Source of the DNA: Stagonosporopsis chrysanthemi
Taxonomy: Eukaryota; Ascomycota; Dothideomycetes; Pleosporales; Didymellaceae
DNA length: 64,000 nt
Assembly: GCA_022560025.1 (NCBI GenBank)
Contig: JAFISE010000020.1
Span: 1 to 64,000 of the forward strand
Direction: 5' to 3'
Under the pieces are notes generated by a model. The model did not search any database. It had not been told where the DNA came from and saw nothing but the letters and a program-made list of their open reading frames with translations. Every line of letters begins with the position of its first letter. Position 1 is the stretch's first letter. This document shows, piece after piece, positions 1 to 10,391 of the stretch. The position numbers were made by a program, and so were the translations under genes.

Positions 1-28
1 GGGTGGGTGCCGTGGGAGTCGCGGCGCC

Positions 29-80
29 TGTGCTGTGCGGTGCGGTGCGGTGCGGTGCTGTGCTGTGCCTGTGCGGTGCC
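29..80. repeat. GTGCG/GTGCT simple repeat
   Basis: Imperfect short-unit repeat of tgcgg/tgctg type in the 5' flank of the TMEM115-like gene. It is seen directly in the sequence. No coding meaning is likely: the open frames across it are cysteine-rich artefacts. Confidence 0.8.
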
Positions 81-248
81 TGGGGGCCGCCCGCCTGAGC
101 CACGGATCGACGCGGCGCCACCGCCAGCGCCACAGCCCGCGAACCCTGCCCACTGCGGCCGCCGCAGCTCCACCGCGGACCGCCTGCACTCGCACCCATC
201 TTGCAGACTTGCACCGCGCTGAGCTGTCCGGGCCCGACGCGCGACACT

Positions 249-267
249 CCCCCCCCCCCCCCCCCCC
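249..267 (+). repeat. 19-nt poly-C tract just before a start codon
   Basis: An uninterrupted run of 19 C residues ends 3 nt before the ATG at 271, so it should lie in the 5' leader of the TMEM115-like mRNA. Homopolymers of this length vary between strains and are error-prone in sequencing. Confidence 0.9.
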
Positions 268-270
268 GCC

Positions 271-1562
271 ATGGCCCGCCTCAACCTGCCCCCCGTCACC
301 CGCGGCCTGCTGGCGGCCACCGTCTGCTTCACCCTGCTCAACTTCGCCCTGCGCCCCAACGCCGGCTGGGTCGAAAAGGTCGAGCAGCCGCTGGTCGGCG
401 TCGGCAACGGCGTGCCCTTCCTCACCATCGTCCCGGGCCGCTCCGTCGTCTATCCCTGGGTCTTTGCCCTGGCCACCCTCGTCGAGCAGAACCTCGCCGG
501 CCTCGTCGTCAACGGCGCCACCCTCTTCTACGGCGGCCGCTACCTCGAGCGCGCCTGGGGCGAGAAGGAGTACGCCAAGTTCATCCTGTTCGTCGCCCTG
601 GTGCCCAATCTGCTGAGCTTCCTGCTCTACCTGGCCGCCTATGTCATCACCTCCAGGACGGTGCCGCTGTACGTGACTGTGTGACTTGATGCACCCTCCA
701 CCCTCGACCCCTCTATACCCTCCACCCTCGACCCCTCTACACCCTCCACCCTCCACCCTCCATCCCTCTACACCCTCCACCCTAGCACCCCACTATCCCA
801 CCACCCTACACCCTACTCACGTCAGCACCCTACTACCCCAGCACCTACTCACCCCCACGCAGCCGCACCACCATCTCCGGCGGCATCGCCATCCAGGCCG
901 GCTTCCTCGTCTCCTTCAAGCAGCTCGTCCCCGAGCACACCGTCGCCATCGCCAAAGGCCTCGTCCGCATGCGCGTCAAGCACTTCCCCGCCATCTTCCT
1001 GCTCGCAAACACCCTCTCCGCCATCGTCCTCGGCACCGAGACCGCCATGTTCCTGGCCTACTTTGGCTTCATGACCGCCTGGGTCTATCTGCGCTTCTAC
1101 CGCCTCACCCCCTCGCTCTCCTCGGCCGCAACCGGCGACGCCTCAGTCATCAAGGGCGACGCCTCCGACACCTTTGCCTTTGCCCACTTCTTCCCCGAGC
1201 CCCTGCAGACCCCCATTGGCCACTTTGCAGACGGCGTGTACAACGTCCTGATCTCGCTGGGCGTCTGCACCCCCTTCTCCACCCAAGACATCGATGCAGG
1301 CAACGACCAGGCCACGGCCCGCGCCGACGGAGGCCTGCCAAGCATCATGAACCCCAACAGCAGGGGTGCGCGAGGAGGTGCCACACGCGCAGAGGCCGAG
1401 AGGAGGCGAGCCCTCGCCTTGAAGGCACTGGATCAACGTCTGCACGCTGCCGCCGCGCGCACCGCGACACCCGCAGCCCCCGCATCGGACGCCCCGAATC
1501 CATTGGGCGAGACCAACTACGAACCCGACCGCACAGATGGCCCCGCCCAGCCTGTGTCATGA
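271..1562 (+). CDS. TMEM115-like (DUF1751) rhomboid-related Golgi membrane protein
   Basis: Two exons, 271-668 and 863-1562, with a GTACGT...CAG intron at 669-862. They join in phase to give 365 aa. The N-terminal half has several hydrophobic segments and a conserved FYGGRYLERAWG motif. The second exon starts with RTTISGGIAIQAGFLVSFKQ and continues with RVKHFPAIFLL and further membrane segments. These features match the eukaryotic TMEM115/DUF1751 family, a rhomboid-like fold without catalytic residues that acts at the Golgi in retrograde traffic. The C-terminal third is polar, Ala- and Arg-rich and probably cytosolic. The assignment is from remembered family motifs. Confidence 0.88.
697..790 (+). 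repeat. Pyrimidine-rich tandem repeat inside an intron
   Basis: The 194-nt intron of the TMEM115-like gene is largely made of degenerate copies of caccctccaccctcgacccct. It makes this intron about four times the typical length in the window. Confidence 0.8.
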
Positions 1563-2337
1563 GCGAAACCCACCAAGCGGCATGGGAAAAGAAAACGCTG
1601 CGTGTTAGCGGCTCATGTTGCGCCTTTGGGAGCGCCCAAGATACCCTCGCGTCTGTTGTATGTACGTACCCACTACTGTGTTCATAGACCATGCCACCCA
1701 GCAAGGGACACGGCCATCTACCTGTTACCCCCCCCCCCCACAACCATCGTCACGCATGCAAGACCGTTTGTGTACAACAAACAATAGCCCTGATTCCACC
1801 ACCATACAGATGAGCGTAATCTAAGAAAACTCGCAATACTTTGGCACATTCCCGCACTTGTGTCCACACCAAGGACGCCCGACAGATCTTACATCAAGCC
1901 ACTGCGACACACCAGCTTCCAGACGGCACTCGTGTCCACCACCGCGCCCCGCCCGCCCTTCTTACAGAAAGGTCGCGTGCTGCAGACGGTAGCGAGTTTG
2001 TACCACCTCGCACACCTGCCGGCTGTGCGACTATCAACACCGTTCTGCACCTTTCAGCCCGGCAACGGCGACAAACAATCATACAGACACGACGCAGCAT
2101 TGCCTTGCTTGAGTGAATAGTCCGGCATAACAGCCAGAGAACGTCTATCAAGACGCGACACGAAATGCATTCCTGCCAGCCAGTCACCAGCCTCCAACCC
2201 CAAGTGCCGCACATACTCTTCCACATATATAGCTCGCACCATCCACATGTACAGCAGCATCTTGTGAGCCTCTCACACGCCTGAACCTCTTCGAATTCCA
2301 ACTTCCCCACTCCTTGATCCAACACAAACCAAAGACA
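1563..2337. other. Intergenic region with TATA element
   Basis: No supported gene. It contains a short poly-C run near 1730 and the likely promoter of the secreted repeat protein, with TATATA at 2226-2231. Confidence 0.6.
2226..2231 (+). promoter_or_regulatory. Probable TATA box
   Basis: TATATA lies 107 nt upstream of the ATG at 2338, a reasonable distance for a TATA element with a short leader. This is inferred from sequence and position only. Confidence 0.4.
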
Positions 2338-3385
2338 ATGCTACCGCCCACTCTCATCCCCCCCCTCCTCCTCCTCTCCTCCACAGTCCTCGCCCGCCCA
2401 TACCCCCAGTTTGATCTGTTTCCATTCCCCTGCTACTCTTGCGTATGGGTCCCGCCAAAGTGGGGTTCCAGCCAGCAGAATCCAGCCGACAGAGGCAGCG
2501 GGGCGGCGGGGAACATGCCGAACGTGTCGAACGTGTCGAACGTGCCGAACGTGTCGAACGTGCCGAACGTGCCGAACGTGTCGAACGTGCCGAACGTGCC
2601 GAACGTGTCGAACGTGCCGAACGTGTCGAACGTGCCTCACAGCAAGGTCGAGGGAGTGGAACATGCAGAGAGCGCCGCGCAAGTGGACGTGCCTGCTTCG
2701 AAAGACGCGGCTGAGCAGCGTATCAAAAGCGTGAGGAAGAGCACGAGCACGAGCACGAGCACGAGCCTGAGAACTGTAACATCACGACAAGTCACCCCCA
2801 ACGACGCCGTCACCAAAGGTGAAATGGCTGGTGTACGTTCTCCTTCCCCTCCCCTCGCACAAATCCACAAACCCATTACAACCCCCCACCCCCACCCCTT
2901 CCGGCATCTTACACGACCGCACACACTCACACCCCACCAGCTCTACACCTGCACCGCCCCCGCCTGGAGCGGCAAATGCACACACCTCCACGTCCCGCTC
3001 GGCAGCGCCCCAGAAGCGTGCACAGCGCTTGACGCAGCACCCGGGAGTGCAGGCCCAGATCCAGGCTTCATGTGTATTTTCTACACGTATGTGCCCCTCC
3101 TCTCTCTCTCAATCGACCGAGAACAAAAAAAAACATAGCACACTCTTCAACACTAACACCTCAACCTCCAACAGTAACGCGCTCTGCACACCCCTCGCCT
3201 CAGACGGGTCCGATGCGCTGACGCTCTCCTTCCCGGGGCTGTCAGACCTAGCAGATACGCAGAAGGGGGATTACGCGGGGAGGCTGCTGTCGGTGCAGTG
3301 TTTTCGCGAGGAGGAGGACGAGGAAAGGGTGGATGGGCCGGGGCTGGGGGTGCCGCCGAATGTGGTGCCGCCGGTGGGCGTGTAG
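2338..3385 (+). CDS. Secreted protein with (NVS/NVP)n repeat
   Basis: Three exons, 2338-2832, 2941-3086 and 3175-3385, give 283 aa; both introns are GT...CAG and phases match. I chose the ATG at 2338, not 2314, because it puts the hydrophobic stretch MLPPTLIPPLLLLSSTVLA at the N-terminus as a signal peptide. A stretch of 13 Asn-Val-Ser/Pro tripeptides follows at about residues 62-100, then a Ser/Thr run encoded by an ACGAGC repeat. Exons 2 and 3 encode a Cys-containing domain (LYTCTAPAWSGKC, later NALCTPL and VQCF) of the type seen in small fungal secreted proteins. No function is known to me. Confidence 0.75.
2521..2637 (+). repeat. 9-bp minisatellite, 13 units, in frame
   Basis: Thirteen perfect-length units of aacgtgTcg or aacgtgCcg (the last ends cct). 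The T form encodes Asn-Val-Ser and the C form Asn-Val-Pro. Order is S S P S P P S P P S P S P. A related unit, aacatgccg, precedes the array. Confidence 0.97.
2738..2768 (+). repeat. Hexanucleotide (AGCACG)n repeat in coding sequence
   Basis: About four copies of agcacg encode a Ser-Thr run in the secreted repeat protein just before its first intron. Confidence 0.85.
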
Positions 3386-4173
3386 GGGTGTAGAGATGGA
3401 TGAGTTGGGCGGATGGAGAGGGTAATTTGAGCGTTGCGTTGCGTTGTGTTGTGTCGTGCTAATGGATGGATGGATGGATGGAGGGGTCGACAAAACGGCT
3501 GTGTATAATCATACTTACCCATACATATCTACCCCTCTCCTTTTTTCCCCTGGGAAAGATTGCAGTCTAAAATCACAATCAATTACACTACAGCTGCAAC
3601 AAGAACAAATTCCAAACGGGGCGCGGTGGGCGGCAGACTCTCACCAGGCAGCCTTGAGCAAGATGTTGTTGCGCGTGTGTGACGTGACCTGTCGCTTCTT
3701 CTTCATCGTCGCTCTGCTGTGCCACGCTCGGCCAATCAAAAGGCAGATTTGCACAGAGCCATGTGCAGCTTCCCAGTCGTCTCGAGCTGCAGCCTGGGAT
3801 TTTTTTTTTGTGAGTGATGCAGGGCCTGGAGTCGGGTGTTTGCCTGCCGGAGTGGTTGACACTTGCCATTCATGCGCGCAACCGTTGTTGAGCTGCTGGT
3901 AAGACATCGACGCCTGTCTTTCCCAGGTGCAGACATGTATGTTTGTGGCGGTCGACAAGCATCTTCCTCGTGAACTGTGGTATTGGTTGACTGTCCACCA
4001 AGCGACCATTAACGATACTTGGACTGAACAAATGGAGCACTTTTCTTTCACCTCACTCTCACTGTCGGAACAACCTCTGCCCGTGGAGCTAACCTAGTCT
4101 CCTCTTTCCAGAGCTGCACCACTACGCCACCCATCCACGTCGCCTCCTTTCACTAGCAGCTCCCAGGCTTAAG
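3386..4173. other. Intergenic region, no gene seen
   Basis: It holds a short (ATGG)n repeat at 3461-3482. Open frames on both strands overlap and show no recognisable motif. The 3' part should contain the promoter and leader of the coiled-coil gene at 4174. Confidence 0.55.
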
Positions 4174-6204
4174 ATGCGGATAACCAGAAGTCACGCCGCT
4201 ACCGCAAACAACAACGACAACAACGACAACCATAGCAACAACATGTCGAAACAGACGGAAGATCAGGGCACGCAAGTTGCGACCTCCGTGACCGCGCCTC
4301 CGGGCAAGGCGATCCATCAGAGTCGCGTAGAGCGATCACGCGCTCAGGCCTCGAGAATTCAGGCGCGCAAGGATGAGTTCAAGGCCGAGAACGAGCGCAG
4401 GGCCGAAGGATATTTTAATCTCGAGGCAGAGATATGGCGCATCGACGAGCAGTGCGCGGAGCATGAAACGGACCACGAGAAGTGCAAAGAAGTAGTGGAA
4501 GCAAGACTAACCACGGCCGAGAGCTCCGTCTCACTTTTTAAGAATAATATCATATCTCTGCCCTCGATGGAGGCTGTGCTGGGAATCGTGGACGGCGAAC
4601 GCAAGGCGAGGGGAGATGCCCTGAATGAAGCGGTGTCGAGTGTACCCACGCAAGTCACTGCGTGCGTGGACGCCAGCCTTGACCACTTTCAGCGCACTGT
4701 TATGGAACCCGCGTTGGCCACGGAGATGGCTCCCATGGCGAAGCGCATAGAAGACCTCGAGGTGTCCCTGAACGCTGAGAAGGGCTCTCTTGCCAGTCTC
4801 AGTGCACAGCTAAGTCAACGGCCTGAGGCAGAAGAAGTGCAGAACTGGATTGTCGATGAGGTCGACAAGAAAACAAAAGAGGCTGATGGCAGCATCTCGA
4901 AAAAGTTCAGCTCCCAGATCAAAACACGAATCGACACGTGCACAGCGAACTTGGAAAAGATTGCTATTCCTCAGGCGTTGGGCCCTTTGAAGCAGAAGTT
5001 CGATGACGTGAAGACCATCTGTAGCTCGAACGAAACCAAGATTGTGGCTGTTACCGACCTGCAGCAGAAGCAAGCGGAAAATCACAAAGGGCAATTCAAA
5101 GAGCTTGAGAAGAAGCTCGGCCAGACGCAAGACTCGCACGAGAGACTACTCGATCAGTTGAATAAGGAGGTCGATGCCCTGCGGCAAGGTTTACAGGCTG
5201 AACGTCAAAAGAATTCCGACCAGCAAGCTGCTCATGTGAAGGACAACGAATTGCTCTGGGAAGAAGTGGTCGCTCTGCGTAGTGAGTTACGTGCTGAGCG
5301 TGATGAGCGCAGGCAGGCAGAGAAAAGCAACGAAGACATCCTCCGCAGGCTCCAGGATATTGAGCAGAAATTCGACGATGCAGTGGGAGTGCAGAGCGAC
5401 TTGGATACGAAGCTAACAGAGCTCCGCGCCAAAACAGCTGCTAAACTCTTAGTCCATGGAAACATCTGCAGAAAACAGCTTGGGGAACTCAAGGAAGCAG
5501 TGATAGCCAACACTGCTAAGGCGGAGAAAGACATGCAGTCCAGTATAGAGCAACATAAACTCGACGTTACGAGACACATCGACGACGCCTTCAACACAAA
5601 CAGCATCACTCCTTTGACCAACAGAGTGGAGCAACTGGAGGCGTCATCTTCGAAAGAACACGGAGAGCGCGATTCCGACGTCAGAGCCACACAAGCAGAG
5701 CTTGCCGTTCTCAAAAAGACTGTCGTCGATCTTGCAGCTTCTACAAACCACATCAACAAGCACGTCGACAGCATAATCCCCATCGCGGCAGATCTCGCCT
5801 TCTTAGCCGATCAGCACAAGGACCACGTCGCCAACTGCAGAGCGGACATCCACGAGCAAGCCAACATCGCAGCCGCGCACATAAAGAGCCTCGCAGCCGA
5901 CCTCATGGGCCGCATTCGGGACCAGCAACTCGCCCTCCAAGCCCATCTGCTCGACGACACGCCCGTCTCTCCCCACCACCAACAAGAGCAAACAAAAGTC
6001 TTCAGCTTACTGCGGATTCTGCGCGCAGACTTGAGTGAGCTGGCCGAGCAATACAATGCGTTTTTGGACACGGATTTCAAGGACGCGGTTCAGCAGCACA
6101 GAGAGTTGGAGCAGCGCCATACCGTTTTGGATATGCTGGTGAGCGATATTGAAGCTCGTGGCCAGGGGCGTGGCAAGCGGAGGGAGAGCTATCAGCTTCC
6201 TTGA
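4174..6204 (+). CDS. Large coiled-coil protein of unknown function
   Basis: Intronless frame of 676 aa, ATG at 4174. Residues about 11-24 are Asn-rich (NNNDNNDNHSNN). Nearly all the rest is charged and rich in Glu, Lys, Gln, Leu and Ala with heptad spacing, for example QAERQKNSDQQAAHVKDNEL, so it is predicted to form long alpha-helical coiled coils. There is no signal peptide or membrane segment. The C-terminus is basic (GQGRGKRRESYQLP). Coiled coils give false matches to myosin and SMC proteins, so I do not name a family. A structural or cytoskeletal role is inference. Confidence 0.75.
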   Translation: MRITRSHAATANNNDNNDNHSNNMSKQTEDQGTQVATSVTAPPGKAIHQSRVERSRAQASRIQARKDEFKAENERRAEGYFNLEAEIWRIDEQCAEHETDHEKCKEVVEARLTTAESSVSLFKNNIISLPSMEAVLGIVDGERKARGDALNEAVSSVPTQVTACVDASLDHFQRTVMEPALATEMAPMAKRIEDLEVSLNAEKGSLASLSAQLSQRPEAEEVQNWIVDEVDKKTKEADGSISKKFSSQIKTRIDTCTANLEKIAIPQALGPLKQKFDDVKTICSSNETKIVAVTDLQQKQAENHKGQFKELEKKLGQTQDSHERLLDQLNKEVDALRQGLQAERQKNSDQQAAHVKDNELLWEEVVALRSELRAERDERRQAEKSNEDILRRLQDIEQKFDDAVGVQSDLDTKLTELRAKTAAKLLVHGNICRKQLGELKEAVIANTAKAEKDMQSSIEQHKLDVTRHIDDAFNTNSITPLTNRVEQLEASSSKEHGERDSDVRATQAELAVLKKTVVDLAASTNHINKHVDSIIPIAADLAFLADQHKDHVANCRADIHEQANIAAAHIKSLAADLMGRIRDQQLALQAHLLDDTPVSPHHQQEQTKVFSLLRILRADLSELAEQYNAFLDTDFKDAVQQHRELEQRHTVLDMLVSDIEARGQGRGKRRESYQLP

Positions 6205-7228
6205 AACCCATGAGCTTGCCCCGGAGGGGGGGGGGGGGGTCTGCTACCATTGCTTCTTGGATGTTTACGACTTGAGGGCTTCAGTATGTCTTTCATGGTC
6301 GCGGATGTGGAGTTCGGAGTTTGATTACGGGAATTGGGGTGGTTGAGGAATGATCTTGGATGGTCCAAGTCAGGTACGACTGCAGTCGGTTGCGCCCCAT
6401 TGTTTTGTCTCCGCTATCACTGTAGGTAGGCTGGAGAGGCTATCAATAAGATTGTAACATGACAGGAGAATGCTTGTACATGATCTATCGATCTCTCAAT
6501 GTCTTGCAACCGGTTCTTCCACCATTTTGTCGCCGATGGGGCGCGCAAGCTCGTCGATCAAAGCGATTTCAATCAAGAGCTGGCCATTTTCTGAGCCCGA
6601 GACTCTGATTGTACGGTAATCTCGGATACCTAACGACACGATACTCGATCAGCGCGACACTCGATATCGTCGATTCTGTGCCGCAACTTTGAGAAGCCTT
6701 CTCATTGAATGTCGAGGTCATGATACAGGGTACAAGACATGGCAAAGTGCCCCGAGGCGCGATGTGCATTCCAAGCTGTCAATGCTTTAAGAGCTGCCAA
6801 CAATGATGGCATAGGTATCGTCTTTGCACTCGTGAGCTGCAGTAGCGGTGTTGCTTAGCCCGTGCGAGGTGCCGCCACGCAGCTCTGGGACGCGCTCACC
6901 CAATCATTCCACGCGGGCTGCACATTCGTCGAACACACCGCGCCATAAACACCACCACAACTCAGCAAACGCACCATATGATGGCTACTGTTCATGGAGG
7001 CTGGCTGGCCCCCGCCACGCGATCGAGTGGATATGACCGATCGGCGGGATCTGTGGACGGGTACAGCCTTTCCCGCCACCGATTATGGTGTTTCTTTAAC
7101 TTGTACGGTCCTGCACCTTGTCTCACACGCGATCCATTCTACCATTCCGACCTTGTGATCTGAGCTGGCTCTCGTCAAAAGCCGTTGCAGCTAATAATTA
7201 AAAAACAAAAAAACAAAATCTTATTACA
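6205..7228. other. Intergenic region
   Basis: About 1 kb with a 14-nt poly-G run at 6226-6239, AT-rich sequence near 7195-7225, and no reading frame with recognisable motifs. Confidence 0.55.
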
Positions 7229-7891
7229 ATGGCCTCCCACAAACGCAACCCGTCAAAGGATATCACGTCCAATGCTCACCCGACCCCATTACCCACGTAT
7301 TATTCCCAGCAACTACCGCGATGGACCAGCAAGACTGCGTTCGAGGACCAGAAACCTTTCGAGATGAAACCCGAGCCGTTCGTGCCTAGTCATTCGCATT
7401 TTCCGGCTCCCTTATCTAGATTTGACGACATTCCACTGCCGCCGCGGCCTCAGCGTCAACGGTTCCCAAGGAAGGCTGTCTTGATACCCTGGATCCTTGC
7501 AGCAATATTCTTCGTGACCACTCTCTGGTTCACTTCGATAGCGCTCGGCGTGCGGCTGTTCATGGTTCTGCAACCGGCTTCTGTCAATGCACCCGTCCAG
7601 GAGATCCGAGTCGTGATCAACGAAGACATACTTCGCGGTACTGCAGCAGCGCACACGGCGTTCGTCACCCTATCTATAAGCGCGCACATGGCTACTGTGA
7701 CTGCAAGCGCACCGACGTCGACAAATGACGGGTCCGCTACTGTATCCACTCCTACCGCGCAGCTGGATACGGCGCCAATACGGAATACTGACCCGCTCGA
7801 GCCTGCCAAAGACACCACAACGTTTGCCCCAGTGCCGAGAAATGTCAAGGCAAGACCCACTGGATTCATCACGGTCGCGCGAAAGGTGTAG
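7229..7891 (+). CDS. Predicted single-span membrane protein, unknown function
   Basis: Intronless frame of 220 aa. Residues 1-80 are polar and Pro-rich and end in a basic cluster (RPQRQRFPRK). A hydrophobic segment follows at about 83-113, and the C-terminal half is Ser/Thr/Ala-rich, suggesting an extracytoplasmic, possibly O-glycosylated tail. The basic residues before the span predict a type II topology with the N-terminus inside. No family was recognised. The ATG follows an A-rich leader (ttattacaATGG). Confidence 0.55.
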   Translation: MASHKRNPSKDITSNAHPTPLPTYYSQQLPRWTSKTAFEDQKPFEMKPEPFVPSHSHFPAPLSRFDDIPLPPRPQRQRFPRKAVLIPWILAAIFFVTTLWFTSIALGVRLFMVLQPASVNAPVQEIRVVINEDILRGTAAAHTAFVTLSISAHMATVTASAPTSTNDGSATVSTPTAQLDTAPIRNTDPLEPAKDTTTFAPVPRNVKARPTGFITVARKV

Positions 7892-8760
7892 TGGACCATC
7901 CTCCGGCGCGTGGGGCCAGCGAGGCGCTGCGTGCGTGTCATGCAGTAAGAATCATATCAAAAGAAAACATCGAGACATGCTTCATTTCCCTGCTCTACAG
8001 CCCGGATACATGCAGCGATGCCTCCGAGTATTTCAACAGGCTTTGCGGGCTTCGATCGTCGAATGCTTGACTTTCATCGTCTTTCGTACAAGCTTGCGAG
8101 CGCAGACACCACTGTCAACGTCATTGCAGAGTGAGTGTAGGAGCGCGGGCGAGGTTCGACGCGCTGCAGGAACGAGATCCTGGTTGCCGCCTGTCACAGA
8201 AGTTTTGAAACAGCACGGAGCGCCAAACAATGCATTGCTGCACTCACTAAGCCCCATCTAGCGAGTTTCAAAACACTGACCTCTCCACCACGGAATCCAC
8301 CCAATCTCGGCTGGCCATTTCGAGGCCATGCACCGCAGACACGCATGACAGACATCGCAGCTACTCCGATCTAGGTCAAGCCGCTGCCTCATCCAGATTG
8401 TCCTGAGCATGGCTCCCGTCTCGGCGACTCGCTTCATGTCCTCGGAGTGGGACAGCGGCAACGGGTGTTGTGAAGGATCATGCGACAACCCTGGACATCG
8501 GAATTAATTGTTGCGGTGCAGGATTACAGAACGCTGACCTTGGCCGGCGGCAGGGGAACAATGGTTTAAAGGCGCTTCAAGCCCAGCTCTGGTCATCTTG
8601 ATCATTCCAAACGGCCAGTCCTTCTTTCAGTTGCTTGCAACAGTCCATTCTTTGATTTCATTCACCACTACCTCACATTCTTTTCGTGATCCGGCATCAC
8701 TAGAGTCAATTGTTGTATATACCCTTACACAAGACTCTCTTACCAAATCCAACTTACAAG
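7892..8760. other. Intergenic region upstream of the AA9 gene
   Basis: No convincing gene. The last 200 nt hold a tttaaag element near 8565 and TATATA at 8716-8721, likely the AA9 promoter. Confidence 0.5.
8716..8721 (+). promoter_or_regulatory. Possible TATA element of the AA9 gene
   Basis: TATATA lies 40 nt before the ATG at 8761, which would leave a very short leader. The tttaaag at about 8565 is an alternative core element. Confidence 0.25.
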
Positions 8761-9815
8761 ATGTTCTCCAAGGCTATCATTGCTACCGCCCTTCTCGGCG
8801 CCGTCTCTGCTCACCAGAACTTCCACCAGTTCTGGGTCAACGATGAGACACCCGGCTACCAGGTCGGTATCCGGATGCCGCCCTCCAACAGCCCCGTCGA
8901 CAAGGTAACTTCCGACGACATGGCTTGCAACGTCGGCGGCTCCAAGGTTCCCTCTGGTGTCGAGACCGTCGCCGCTGCTGAGGGTGACTCCATCAAGGTC
9001 CAGTGGGACAGCTCTGGCCACCCCGGTCCCATCACCCACTTCCTCTACGGCCCTGTCGATGATGCCAGCCAGGCCACCGGTATCGGTGCCGGCTGGTTCA
9101 AGATCGACGAGCTTGACCAGGTCGACGGCAAGTGGGCCAACGAGATCATGCAGGCCAGCAACATGACCCACGAGTTCAAGCTGCCCACCGGCCTCGCAAC
9201 CGGCGAGTACCTCCTCCGCTCTGAGATGCTCGCTCTTCACGGAGCCCAGACCGTCGGCGGCGCCCAGTTCTACAGTACGTCCCTCTTCCCCATCCACAAG
9301 ACACACCAACAATAAACGCTAACACACATCCAGTCGGCTGCGCCCAGCTCAAGATCACCGGCACCGGCAGCAAGGGTGCCTGCGGCCCCACCATCTCGCT
9401 CCCCGGCGCCTACAAGGCCGAGGACGACAACATCTACATCCCCAACGTGTACAACGGCTTCGACGCCACAACCTACACCGCGCCCGGCGGCCCCGTCGCC
9501 TCGTGCGATGGCTCCGGCAACTCTACTCCCGCGCCCTCCTCCGGCTCCGGCGCCTCCAACGCCACCGCCCCCGCTGTCCCCACCGCCGCCTCCTCTGCCG
9601 CCCCTGCTGCCACCAGCGCCGCTGCTGAGGAGACCCCCGTCGCGTCTGAGTCCGCATCTGCCCCCGCTGCTTCCTCTGCGGCGCCTACCTCTGTTGCCGC
9701 TGAGACCCCAGCTGCGTCTGCGTCTGCCACCGCCACCGCCCCTGCGGCTGGCGGCGCGCTCCCCGAGGAGTTCTCGCTCGAGACGTTCATTGCTTGGCTG
9801 CGCGAGCAGTCGTAG
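8761..9815 (+). CDS. AA9 lytic polysaccharide monooxygenase (former GH61)
   Basis: Exons 8761-9274 and 9334-9815 give 331 aa with a 59-nt GTACGT...CAG intron. I start at 8761 because the signal peptide MFSKAIIATALLGAVSA is then cleaved directly before His18, the N-terminal His needed for the copper histidine brace. The second His lies in the AA9 motif GHPGP (His87). The family motif RSEMLALHGA...GAQFY supplies the axial Tyr171 at the exon end, followed by IGCAQ. Members cut cellulose or other polysaccharides oxidatively outside the cell. The catalytic domain is followed by a long Ala/Ser/Thr linker and a short C-terminal PEEFSLETFIAWLREQS segment; there is no CBM1. Confidence 0.95.
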
Positions 9816-10391
9816 GTTCTTCCTTGAGCGAGGAGTGCGACGTCTTGGGATGGGAATTGAATGATTGAATACGGGGGGTTGGGGGGGCATGTTCCACAGA
9901 GATGGATGTCTTCTTGTATATATATACCTTTTTACTTGGATTGTATAAAAAAACATCGATTGACTGTTCGATATTTGTTGGCTGTGGCTGTGCTGTGCTG
10001 TGATGCTATTCAGTGTGAGATATGTGGTTGGATCAGGCCAGTATCGTACGAGAAAGCGCGAGCCGGCTGTTTGCTTTGGTCTTTGCTGTTGTATTGGCCT
10101 GTTCTTGTCTTCTCAACGATCGCAGTCTTACTCGACTTGAACGCAAATCCTCGCCATCTGCTCGCAGAGACTACGAACAAGCCTGGTTGACGAACTCTCA
10201 ACACGGCGCAGTCGCGATGGTCGACTGGGCTAGTCATTTTGCATTTTAGAATCGGCAAACGCGCACGAGGTGGCGCCAGCACTGCACGGTTCATGAATAT
10301 GTTTATGCGTTTTGTACAGCCGCGCTTTCCCAGCAAAAGCGAACGTAGTGGTATCTATCTATACAGCGACCCAACTCCCCTCTCCAACCTC
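9816..10391. other. Intergenic region between convergent AA9 and NFU1 genes
   Basis: Contains the 3' ends of both genes, with TATATA and A-rich sequence near 9918-9950 that could serve in polyadenylation. No gene seen. Confidence 0.55.

Noticed and set aside
35..616. Long Pro/Ala/Arg-rich open frames overlapping the first gene
   Set aside because: They are shadows of GC-rich coding sequence and simple repeats; the frame from 271 has membrane segments and TMEM115 motifs.
2411..2734. Cys-Arg-Thr repeat frame and His-Val-Arg repeat frame over the minisatellite
   Set aside because: They are alternative-frame readings of the 9-bp array. Only the Asn-Val-Ser/Pro frame has a signal peptide and continues through spliced exons.
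8740..9312. Minus-strand 190-aa frame opposite the AA9 exon
   Set aside because: It is the antisense shadow of strongly codon-biased sequence; the plus strand encodes an unmistakable AA9 enzyme.
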